A stretch of DNA of 64,000 bases from Chlorokybus atmophyticus. Its lineage: Eukaryota; Streptophyta; Chlorokybophyceae; Chlorokybales; Chlorokybaceae. Made by a program: the position numbers and the translations under genes. The DNA lies in assembly GCA_009103225.1 (NCBI GenBank), contig RHPI01003729.1, positions 1 through 64,000 of the forward strand, written 5' to 3'. Positions within the stretch are counted from its first letter, which is position 1. Each line of letters opens with the position of its first letter. This document shows positions 37,146-49,000 of the stretch, piece by piece. Under the pieces are notes generated by a model that ran no database searches, was not told where the DNA came from, and saw only the letters and a program-made list of their open reading frames with translations.

Positions 37146-40100
37146 ATGCCTCGCAATCCCAAGAAGAGCTCAGGGCCCGTGAAGAAAAAGAAGAAGCCGG
37201 TGAGTGGCGCTTGGCTGCGACCAAGCCTTTGCGTGCTGCAGTGGCATGCTGCACGCGAAGATCATAACACTGCATGCATTACTGCAAGAAGTATAGCGTG
37301 CAATTGCTGTCCTTTGCTTCTGCGGCTGCAGAGTGCATGACGGCAGCTGTGCCGTGCATGCCGCATCGTTTGCCCCTCAGCCATGCTATTTGTGTGCTTG
37401 GTCTCGTCTGTGTGAGGGAGTAAGTGTACACATTCTTGAAACCGGAGCAGGAGCACATGCATTAGTGGCATGCATGTGACGTTGCAGCATGCACTGTAGC
37501 GTAAGATCTGTAAGTTTGGGTCGGTGTGGCTCTCGGAGACAGAGCTGTTGCACGTAGCACAGTCTACACACAAGCGTGTTTCACATGCCTATTATAAAAC
37601 ATACAAAATAATTTGATTACAAGTGTGGCTCTCGCTGCTCAGCACCGGAGTCAAATGTGGCTGAACTACTATGCATATTGTCCCAAGCTTGGGTATTATC
37701 CATGATGTCAGACTCGTGTTTACTGCAGTCTGTCACTCGCTGTCTTTGTCGTAGTCTTGGGTCTGCTGCGTTTTTTTGCCTAGCTAAACAAACATCAACT
37801 TACTTGTCGACATATCGTGTGGTGGTCATCCCCCTGGCAAGGTTGTTACTAAAGCAAACTATTTCTTGCGCATTACGGTGTGTCATGCAAATAGATTCCT
37901 GACCACATTGAGCTTGCAGAAGTCGAGCAATGGAGTTGACTCCATGGACACGGCTGGTCCATCAGAGCGCCCGCGGGTTGGTTTCTTATCCGACTGACCC
38001 TTGCGTTATTGATTGATTTGTCTGCATGTGCGCCCGTGTCCGTTGTTAAGACAAAAGCAAGGTTTCTTGATGATGCAGATTTTGTCACAACTTGAAAACA
38101 ATAAAAACTCACACAAAAAACAACTGTTGTTGTTGGCACAGGTTTGGCAACCGGGAGTGGATGCGATGGCAGACGACGAGGCGTTGGAGTTTGATCCCAC
38201 TGCATACGACTGCCTACACGCCTTTCGGCTTGAATGGCCATGCCTAAGGTATGCAGTGCTCAAGGCCTGCATTTAGGTATAGCATCCTAGTTTATCTATT
38301 GCAGTGACATGCATGTTTGGTTGTTAACGACACTGTTCGCAAAAACAACAGTTTCGACTTGGTCCGCGACTCCCTCGGTGCACAACGGACACAGTTTCCA
38401 CACACCATATTTGCTGTCACAGGCACACAGGTGGGCTATTCAAACAACATTGTACGCCTTACCTATCACAACGCGACGTATGCGATACACTTTGATGTGT
38501 CTGCACGGGTTGTCCTGTGTGTACCACTCAGCCGTACTCAAAGCTACATTGTGACTTGTCTGCAGGCTGACAGGGCTGTGAACAACACGCTTGCGGTCCT
38601 GAGGCTATCCAATATCACACGCATGCGACATCCTAAGAGGGGCGACGAAGAGGAGGAGTCAGAGAGCGATGACAGCGATAATGAAGAGCCTGCTGATGGG
38701 AGCGGCCCTCAACTGCAGGTAGCAATACAGTATTGCTTCAACTCAGTGCTGGTGTAACAGCACGTTGACTTGCTGCTATGAACAATGTGTCACACAGTCC
38801 TGCACACAGCACTGCTGTGACAGCAGCCATGCATCATCTCGGTCGCAGGTGAAACTCGTGTATGCGTGGCATACCAACCTAAACCCCTGTTATGGTTTGT
38901 GCAGGCGCGCTTGATTGCACATCATGGAGGTGTCAACCGGGCACGCAGTATGGGGCAGAAGCCGCACATTGTTGCCACCTGGGCCGACACCGGTCATGTA
39001 CAAGTACGTGCAGGGCTCTAGGCCATGGCATGCATGTATTTATGTGTGCGTGAGAGTTGAGTGCGTGTGTGTGTTGCTATCTATGCTCCAAAGTACCCAT
39101 CAGTCTGCCAATGCACATGCATGGTGTGTTGTTGCAGGTTTGGGATGTATCGCGGCACTTGCAGTCTCTAGCCGAGCAGCCAGCAACAGCGGGCAACGCG
39201 GAAGATGCGACACCAACAGTGTCCAGACAAGCTCCTGTGCAAGTGTTTACTGGTCATACCGATGAGGGCTTTGCGATGGACTGGAGTCCAGTTGCAGAAG
39301 GAAGGCTGCTGACAGGTGCGGGAATCACACAGTACTGTTGTACGCGGGAATGTGGGCTTTTGGTCGCAGCTCTTGTTGTTCAAGAACACATGCTGCTTGT
39401 GCGCACAGGTGATTGCAAAAATGCTATCTATTTGTGGGAGCCCCAAGCGAATGGCAAATGGACAATTGACAAGACTCCTTTCAAGGGTCATACTGCCAGT
39501 GTTGAGGACCTTCAGGTCAGCAGCATGCAGAAGCAGTTGGCAGCATGCAGCATTCTGCCTATTAGGTAACAGTTAGGTTGGCTTGCAGTGGAGTCCAACC
39601 GAGGAGAGTGTGTTCGCTAGTTGTAGTGTGGACCACACGCTGAAGATCTGGGACGCCCGCCAGCGGCAGCAGGCTGTTCTGTCTGTCACAGCCCATGACG
39701 CAGATGTCAATGTCATTTCGTGGAACAGGTACAGTCATTGTTTGACTTTCGTGTGTTTGTCTATTACATTGCACATGATGTATTTTTTAATGCAATGCTA
39801 GCATTACCTGGCTGTTGCCATAGTTGTCACATGTGCGTGTGTTTGTACAAGTATGCAGCTAGGCACACAACCAGTCAGAAAGCATGGCACTCTCCCGGCC
39901 CTGTATCTTGCAGGGCCTTGCATGAGTGTCGCATTTATGTCACTGTTAACAGGCGTATGAGCATCGGCTCAGTCCTGATCAACCTTGTTGCGCAGGATTG
40001 CAAGCTGTATGCTTGCTTCTGGTGCGGACGATGGCTGCTTGCGCATATGGGACTTGAGGAATTTCAAGGACAACGAGTTTGTCGCGCACTTCAAGTACAA

Positions 40101-40585
40101 CAAGGAAGCTATCAGTTCTGTGGAGTGGAGCCCTGCTGAAAGCTCTGTCGTTGCCACAACCTCCTCTGATAACCAACTTTGGTGCGTTGTGTTGCTTCTT
40201 ACTCAGTGTGCTTGGCAAGGTTTGGCAATGCCGCTAGCATTGTTGCATATATGTTGCAGTGCAGTTGTTGCATTGACTAGGCATGTTTGCTTGTTGGTAT
40301 GTTTGCCACCTCTTCAATCATGCCTATTGTGGTGCAATCCTGTGCAACAGTGTGTGGGACCTGAGTGTGGAGCGTGATGCCGAGGAGGAAGCGTCGGTCG
40401 TGCAGGAGGCAGCAACTGCGGGCCAAACGCCCGCAGTTGCTCCCAGCGATCTCCCTGCGCAGCTGCTGTTTGTGCACCAGGGCCAGACTGACTTGAAGGA
40501 GTTGCATTGGCACCCCCAGCTGCCAGGTTTCATTGTGAGCACCGCTGCGGACGGGTTTAACATATTCAAAGCATCGAACTGTTAG
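37146..40585 (+). CDS. GRWD1: Glutamate-rich WD repeat-containing protein 1 (ribosome biogenesis)
   Basis: Eleven exons: 37146-37199, 37920-37976, 38142-38248, 38352-38430, 38566-38718, 38905-39003, 39138-39315, 39409-39515, 39589-39728, 39996-40181, 40351-40585. They give 464 residues. The N-terminus is basic (PVKKKKKP), then VWQPGV and the family block [19 protein letters not shown]. An acidic Glu/Asp/Ser tract (about residues 118-140) gives the family its name. WD40 repeats follow ([41 protein letters not shown]), ending [13 protein letters not shown]. Family members (yeast Rrb1) chaperone ribosomal protein L3 in the nucleus and act in 60S assembly. The exon at 37920-37976 is variable in the family but fits in phase. 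Confidence 0.95.
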
Positions 40586-41317
40586 CGCACCAATCATTGA
40601 CGTGTTCAACGCTGCTTAATGGCTGGCATGATGGCAACCTTACTCGGGTGAGTTATTAAGCCTTGCTGTTGTGTTGCCGAACTGCATGGGGCATTATACA
40701 TGGCCAATAGCAACCAAACCGTAGCATAGCGTCGTGTCAACAGGCTTCGCGTCATAGTGTCTCGCAGCCCTGGCCATGTACATGCGGTGTATATGCAAAC
40801 TGTAGGCTGCATCGCATTGTTGTGCTAGCACTGACACCGCCATCAACCTGACCTTGCATCTCAGACGACAACCAGTCAGAAACTATCTGTAAAAGCACCA
40901 GTGAAGCCCAATAATTATTCATCACCATCTCCGACTGCATGAGGTAGATTGCAGAGAGAGACAACTCGCAACATTGAACGGCAATGATGTATTACCGCAG
41001 TTGGTAAGATTAGCTTGGGCCCTTGTGAGTCTGCACTTTGTTTGAGCACTAGTCACAGTCCAAGAGGTTATTGACAACAAAACAAGAACTCTACTACTAT
41101 GGTCCACAGCTTGGCATGACAGTGTGCCCTGTTGAGTGCTCCCGAATGCATTTGATGCATAACACACTGAAGCAGACGCTGTTGACAACACATCAACATA
41201 TTGAATTGCGACCGCAGAAGGTATAATGTACAGTAAGTGGACGAGCGGAAAATGTTACTGGGACGCTAGCAACCTCATTGCTCCCTGCCAAACTGTCCCA
41301 TAGACGCAGCAAGAAGT
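40586..41317. other. Convergent intergenic region
   Basis: 3' regions of GRWD1 (plus) and the acyl-CoA oxidase gene (minus). I see no gene. Confidence 0.6.
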
Positions 41318-44101
41318 TCAGTGGCTCCCACGAGGCTTGATTGCAGAAATGCCTGTTAGTTCCCGGCCAACAACCAACGCATTCACATCATACGTGCCCT
41401 CATATGTGAAGATAGCCTCGATATCCGCAAACGCCTTGCCCACGTGGAAGTCCACCACTGTGCAGGCACAGGCCACACGTTAGGGCTGGGCACTTCTTAG
41501 AATGTTCGTTGCCAATATCAATTTCCAATGGAAAGGGCAAGGAGATGAGCAAGCGGTACATGTAAGCTGGTGACGTAGTAATACAGTTGCAAGCACTGGC
41601 AGCAACAAACCTGCAAATCACGTACCTACTCCGTTGCCACCGAGCGCTTCCCGCCCGAGCTGGCATACTTCCCGAGCACATCGTGTATTCCACATCTTGG
41701 CCAGAGACGCCTGGCCTTCGGTCATGATGCCCGCTTCATACAGCTTGGAAACGCGCCACGCCATGAGGGCCTGTGCCTGCACGCCTCCCAGCATGCGTGC
41801 AAGCCGCTCCTGTGCGAGCTGCATCGAGGCCAGCGGCACACCAAACTGCTTCCTTTCCTTCAGGTACCTTGCACACCTGTAATGATGCAACAACTTTGAG
41901 CACTGATGGATACCGTTCAAAACGAGCAGAAACTATCGACTTGAGGACAAGAGCACAGGGTCAATTGTGTTGAACACTTACATGTCATAGACTCCCATGG
42001 AGATGCCAACAGGCAGCCAGGCTACCATGATTCTCGATATCGCAAGCACTTTAGCGGTATCACGGAAAGAGGACATGTGCTCCAGACGATCGCAGTCTGG
42101 AACGAACACATCTTGGAATTCAATATCCGCATTCTGAACTAGCCGCAGCGCAACCTTGTGTTCAATCTTGGACGTGCGCAGTCCAGGCGTGCCTTTCCGC
42201 ACTACAAACGCATTAATCTGGTTGTCTGTTGAATTGCGTGCCATAACCTGCAACCGGACACTTGCTTCATCACTTGCAGTGCCCACAATGGCGCATGCAC
42301 ACAGCTTTCTGTCTCTGGCGCTGGTATATTGGAAGGACAAGATACTAACCACGATAATTTCAGCAAACGTCGCATTTCCAATCCATCGCTTGCGACCACT
42401 GAGTCGCCAGCCACCTTCAACTCTTCTGGCTTCGGTGGCTAGCCCAGAAGCATCAGAACCGTAGTCCGGCTCGGTCAGCGCCCAGGCACCCACATGCTGA
42501 AAACGCGCCAGTGCTGGTAACAGCCGCGACTTCTGCTCTTCGCTGTATCAACCAACGAGGCTTTGCAACCATGTAATCCGCTACCCATGCTAAGCATGAG
42601 CAGTGTAGACACCACAAACCTGCCAAGCATTCCAATAGTGGCCATCGCAAGAGCATTGTGCACAAGCACAAAAGTTGCCACAGAGGCATCAACGCGCGCC
42701 AGCTCCATGACTGCGGCTCCTTGAGCGGTCACGCTCAAGCCCGCACAACCGTAACCCTGCATAACCAGAGAACGTGAGCAAGTGCCCCCCCCCCGCCTTG
42801 CCGCGCGTGTGCGTGCATGCCCACATAAACAGTCTTGAGGGAGACAGTGCTGTGCGCACCTGTACTGTGCCGCCGCCGATGCCAAGGTTCGCTATATGCG
42901 GCACAACTTCAAACGGGAAAGTTGCCTTCTCCCAGTGGGCAGTCGTCACTGGCGCCACAGCCTGCTCGGCCACCTCCCGCACCTAAATCAATTACAGCGC
43001 AAGCGTGTATACTAAGCTTATACGAGAAACGACTTCATGCGATTCAGGGTTCATACGACTGGCACGATGAGGTTGAGACAGGTAGCAAGGCAGCATGGTG
43101 TATCATACACAATTACACACAGTGTGTTGGTCCCAAGCAAATTGTTCATGTGCTGTTAAGCAATATGGTGCTCAAACGAAAGACTGACAGAGCACACTGT
43201 ACTCAACAATGCAACAACATACAGCAAGCACCTACGCAAAACTTGTGACATGCATATGATCTAATGAACCAAACAACGCAGCATAGCACAGCGCGTGCAG
43301 GAACAGTATGCTGATTATGATAAGCTTTGCACAGCATGCAACTGAGCAGACTGGCTGCACGATTGCCTTACTGCCCTGAGTGCATATCGCAATAAAGCAA
43401 TGATGCTGCTGTGAGGAGCTTCACACTGCGATTAAAGCACAAGAGCGCAGCAACCAACAAAGGGCATGCACAAGAAGAAAACAACGAAGCAAGCACCTTG
43501 AGACGCAATGCCTGCTCCTGCGCCGTGAGCAACTCGTCGAGGTGGAAATAATCGCCTCTGGGTGGCGGGAACACAGAGCTCGGCGTCGCAGATGGAAAGC
43601 CGTCGAGGCGGGCAGACTTGTCAGCGTGCTCGCGGGCTCCATGCTGCCAACATTGCTGATTAGATGAGCGAAGACAGACTGCGCAGCGAACGCATCGCAC
43701 ATGATAGCTATTGCGGCGTCAATCTCGTGTACTAAGCAGTTTAACATAACATGAAACCAACTCTGCAACGAAAAAAACACAGCAACAAATCGTGAAACGG
43801 CTGCAAAGCACATCACACAACCACAGCTGACGAGTAAACTCATACAGTTGCTGATTGCGGTCCTCTGTACACATCGAAGCTGCATGCATTGCGTCGCATT
43901 GCATGCCAAGATGCCTGCATTAGACGCACAACCTCATCAGACCCTAGCACCCTACCGTAGCATAAATGCATTCACCTGAGCGGGCACGTACGTCGCCTGT
44001 GCTGACACCCCTTTCTCCTGCGCCTCCGTCCAAGATGACCCTGATGCTGAAGGATCAAGCTGCCTGGTAAGCACAGCTATCCGCGCACCCGCCGCCTCCA
44101 T
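41318..44101 (-). CDS. ACX4: Acyl-CoA oxidase of the plant ACX4 (short-chain) type
   Basis: Eight exons: 44101-43976, 43643-43497, 42982-42860, 42756-42620, 42542-42350, 42247-41982, 41876-41626, 41457-41318. They give 460 residues. Acyl-CoA dehydrogenase-fold signatures match ACX4 throughout: [19 protein letters not shown] then [39 protein letters not shown]-type segment, [19 protein letters not shown], and TYEGTYD with the likely catalytic Glu434. It would oxidise short-chain acyl-CoA in peroxisomal beta-oxidation, making hydrogen peroxide. Plant ACX4 ends in an SRL-type PTS1, whereas this one ends GSH. Instead, residues 7-15 read RIAVLTRQL, matching the PTS2 core R-I-x5-Q-L. The first exon is supported only by phase and position. 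Confidence 0.92.
43976..44101 (-). other. ACX4 exon 1 with PTS2-like nonapeptide
   Basis: This exon encodes the first 42 residues, with RIAVLTRQL at positions 7-15. PTS2 signals lie near the N-terminus and follow R-(L/V/I/Q)-x5-(H/Q)-(L/A). The Thr at position 6 is less usual. Targeting is inferred. Confidence 0.5.
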
Positions 44102-46075
44102 GGCGACCTTGCCGCCGCCGCCGCTGCCGCCACCGCCACTGTCCGCCACGTGGCAATAAGCTCTTGCAGTTAGTGCACTGATTACTGCATAAACAACACC
44201 AGGTTTAAGGCCATCCGACGCTGTACGAGAGTTTGCTACTTCCTGAAACAAGCACAGCTGTTGGATTGACCAAGCTTGATTGACCGCGTTTAGGCTGCGG
44301 TTCTGGATCAGCACAAACCGTGCTGCGTACGTGGTTGTTACAGCCGATAGTCGCCGGTCAATAGCTGCAGGCGCAGTTCAAAGTGACTTGAGGCAGGACG
44401 ATGTCCAGGAGGGTAGACCGGTGGAATTGCCACATCTGATGGTTATCAGCAAGGTCACGAGCGGCCACGTCAGCGGCCATGGCGCTGCTTGTTCATGAAC
44501 AAAGCTGGCTGTCAACATGGCTTATTGCAGGAATGTTGTGATGGGCATTGGATCCATTGCTGTCGGCGTAAAAATTTACTGGTACACAAAGGGATGCACA
44601 ACATGCCGTGCACACACAACTCATGCGCCACCACAAACACACCCAAATACCGAGCACGCATAGCCACAAACACACCAACTTCTACCCCTCTATCAAACTT
44701 ACCACAATTTACTACTGAGTGGCTGGACAAGGGGGCTAGCTATGTGCAATGCAAGGCACAGCAACATCATGCCGGCGTGGCTGGGCAAGATACAACAGCA
44801 GCTTGTGCAGCATGCCCCCACTCTACGGCAACAACTTGCATCCATATATTATACAATACCTATGCTTTTATTATGATACATTTCAGCGATGATATGATTG
44901 TAATATATGATGTAAATCATAATAACCAAGAATGATTTTTATAATAGCGATAGTTGCCACTTTCATACCTTGTATAGTTGTAGCATGGTTGGTATGCCAT
45001 AATAGCATTGACTTGGCATGTACGACTATCGCTGCAGTATAAACTCGCATAAGCATACCTGCATCAATATAACAAGGGGCTTGCATGTTATCTAGCTATT
45101 CTTGTTATCAAATATCATGTTGCTCAATGATCCGCAATTGCATGAACAAGTGGTGTGCGACACTTACCGGTAGGTAAGAAAACGGTCAGGTCGCAATGAA
45201 CGGGTTATTGACATTTGCCTATGGCACGTATGCGACCTGAGTGCACACCATCTGCTTCATTAAGATCGCACTGCTACTAGAACACACTTGATTAGTGCTT
45301 GATCTTTTGCAATAAAGCGCAAGGCAAGTCAAGGTCAGTAATGCAATTGATGTACACAATGTGACATGTTAAACTCACAGGTGCCGTAGCTATGCGTTCT
45401 ACTCATCGGGTATAAAACCGTAATGAAACACTCTATGCCAAGCGCAATACCACAACCAAAACACCTAGAGCACAACACTTTACATCACCACATCTAGCCT
45501 ACAGGGGCTCCACTCTATTGTATTCTACGTGAGTGCAAATGTGCAAGTGCAAGAGCGTGGTGCAGGCAGAGTGGAGGAGCGGGCTTCACCTGCAGCAGAG
45601 CAGAGGAGAGGAACGAGGGTTGGCGTGGTGGCTGGTGTGATGGGCGGACATGTGTGCAGCACGTGCGTGCGTGCTCTCTCCTCCCCCAGCGTTGTCTGCT
45701 CGCTCGCACCATCACCGCAGCCAGCAGAGCAGGGCTTATACGACTCATGTTGAACATTCACAACAATTCTCAGCCAACTTCATTCTCACCACATGGCAGC
45801 CTGTATGAATCTGATTATTACTGCTTCGCCATGTATGGCTATGTCTCACTGTATCGATGTATGTAGTATTATTGATACAAGATATACATAGTATTATTGA
45901 TTGATTGAAAGATATAGAATAGTAGCCATATGAACGAGCGACTGCTTTTGGCCACTTCACACTAGAAGAATAGATTCTACTTACAATGCTACTAGCAACA
46001 CAACTCTACAGCTAACTGTACTTGGGATACACCAAGCCAGCAACTACAATTACCATAATAGTCATATCCGTTGCG
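44102..46075. other. Intergenic region, no gene recognised
   Basis: This region lies between the ACX4 start and the P4-ATPase A stop, both on the minus strand. 44860-45130 is AT-rich. 45500-45730 is GC-rich, with open frames on both strands but no recognisable product. Confidence 0.5.
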
Positions 46076-49000
46076 TCATACCTTGGCTTGGCTGTTAGCT
46101 TCCAGCTCAACCTGTCCAATAGGCCAACTGGCCCCATTCCGCTCATTGCTGGTGCCATTCGCATGACTGTTGTTGGCGTTGGCAAACGACATTCTCCCTG
46201 TCCGTGACTTGCTGAACTCGCTAAACTGAGCCTGGGGCAGCTTCATCACCTCCTGTGCTATGTGATGAAGCTTCGGTCTCAGATACCTGCCAGGGCAGGT
46301 GTTGGATTCTGACTACATGCACCCACAACCAGTGTGCACATATATACTGCATGGTGCGGATCACCAGTAAATCACCGTGCACAGTCTGATCCACACTGTG
46401 TACTTGGTGACGCCAATAGCTATAAGCACATATGTGGATGTTGCATGTGCATGGCAGTGTGGGTGCTTGACTGTGTGCTGCATGTGCGCTACATATGCTT
46501 ATGTAGTATGATGAGTGGTAAGTGCTACTCGCTTTGAATATTCTGATTCCCTCAGCATCCGGTACATCATGCAATGCTGTGCACGACAAGTTATCCCTGT
46601 ACCTCCGTGTTGCGCGCAGGGTGAAGTCGACAATCACCGGCGCCACAACCATCAGCAGCATGAAGAGCCAGAACGAGGCTGTTGGGGCGAGCGTATCTCG
46701 GAATATACCAGTGTATGAGTTGGGCGCAACCGCAAGGACAAAAAGCCACAAACCCAAGCTGCCCCATAAGATGAGGTGAAGCGGCCAGGACCAGTACTGG
46801 ACCATCATTGCCAGCTGCACTGTCACCGCTACGAGGACAGCACTGTACAGTGCTGTGCCCGCAGCGTCCGAATCCTGTGTGTGTGTGGTAACATAGTCAT
46901 ATTGGTGCCAGTCTCGCATCAACATCATGGACGGTGTGCAGGCAACTTACTATAGCCAGTCCCGAGTCAAGAGTCGTTATGTGGCCGAAGAGGAACACCA
47001 GGCCGTAGTACAGAATCACGGACTGCAAGCACAAGTACAATGAGTTCATCTCATGATGTGGCATGCAAAACAATATGCAGCTTGCATGAGATGCAAGCAC
47101 CTGCAACAGGCCGTTGATAAGCCACCACGCTCTTTCCTTGAAGGTGAAGTACTCACTGCGCTGGCCTTCAGCGTAAAGTTCTGGGAAGCACTTGGTTGTT
47201 TTCCAATCCACATCTTGATCCAAGATTGCCAGCACACAAATAGGAAACGCTGTCCAGATCAAGTTGTACGTTGAAAGGTACCTAAGAGCATCAGCCACTT
47301 CATGCACAGCTCACTGGCTCATCAGCAAGCAATGCACAGCAGCTGTTACATCTCTGTTTCTTCAATGGTCAGGTTGTGTGCCACGACTAACGACAGACAG
47401 GACCACAAACTGGTGCAGCATCCTCAAACAGCAAGGGGTCGCAAAAGCTGTCAAGACAGCACTTACCACTGTACATAGATCGTGCCCCCAGAGTAGTCGG
47501 TGTTGATGTTGTGCCAGAACAACGTCAAGCCAAACACAACGTTCTTGTAAAAGAAGTAGACAATAAAACGCGCTAGCCGCCTGTAGTTCAAGCGCCCATG
47601 CCAAAGCAGCAACCGCTCAAGAAACCTGCGGCAGCATACAAATTGAGTGTCTCAATTCACCTGTCCAACCTGTCATGAACGCAGTGTTCTGATACACTCG
47701 TCCTGTGACTTGTTACATTAACCATGCATCCACATTGTACACCTGAACTGTCCAATGGCGAAATCTGCAGCCATGACAGCTTGTCGGCCTTCAACTCCGG
47801 ATATCCCAACGCCTATATGTGCAGCCTGAGTGCACAGCAAATCCTCAGCACCCATGCATGGCAATTACTAGGAGGACTGAAGGAAAAAGAGGACTGAAGA
47901 GGACTGAAGGAAAAAGAAAAATATGCTGGGCTCTTGCCTGTATCATTGCAACATCATTGGCACCATCGCCAATACCCAGCGTCACATGCTTGAGGTCTTT
48001 GCGGACGAGCATGGTCACCTGGCATTGAGAGTGTATCACTAAGCATGCTCAAGCTTGCACACTGGACGACATCTGATCTCATCCCATGTCAACTCATCTC
48101 ACGGCTGCTAACCTGCGCCTTCTGCTTGGGAGACACTCTGCAGCACACAACGGCCTCGCACATAGATCCCAGCTGTGCGAACAAAGGTCTAACCGCTGGC
48201 TGCAAAGCTTCAGCAAGGGCGTATCCGTCAATGACGAGCGCATTTGGGATGCCTTGGGCTTGATTTAGTTGCGCGGACTTGATGTGAGCCTGTGATACCG
48301 GCGCGACAATTGCTTGCATCCATGTCAACAAGCGAGCACAGTTCAATCGCAAGCACACCAAGACTGCAGTATTATTAACCTCAAGGAGCTCCTGGGTTGA
48401 TGCATCATTCGTTAAATCTCTTGCATCCTCCGCAGCCTTGGTCTGGACAATAAACTTGTGCATCTCTGGGGTCAGGAGACTGCAAGCGTACCTGAGGAAG
48501 GATACACAACCATTGGTTACCAGAAGTTCCACATCAACATCCGCATGAACCCCAGCCCCCAATATGTTCTGTGCGTTGCTTACCCAAAGAGCATAATTGA
48601 ACCATCCCAAGTTGCTCACCCTATGTTGACAGCAGTCTCCAACTTGTCGCCGGTAAGCACCCAGACAGCGATATGTGCTTTGTGCAGAAGCTCTATCATA
48701 TGTGGTACACCCGCCTACAAGGGATCACTCTCAGTACTCAACATTTGTTGTCTCTCGACTGATGTTGACGCATTTACTTGAAGCTTGTCTTCTATGGCAG
48801 TGGCACCCAGCAAGATAAGGTCCTTCTCAATGATCTCCGCAGCCTCATCAAGTAAAGCCTTGCGATTGTTTAATGCTGCGGCAGCAGCCTTGTACGTCAC
48901 CTGCAGATTGTTCAATGTCACTGGTTTGGCCATGGAGATGAGTAAGGACTTTGGGTTCTTAGCCGTGAGATGGTGTACCAGAGATGGTGTACCTGCCAGC

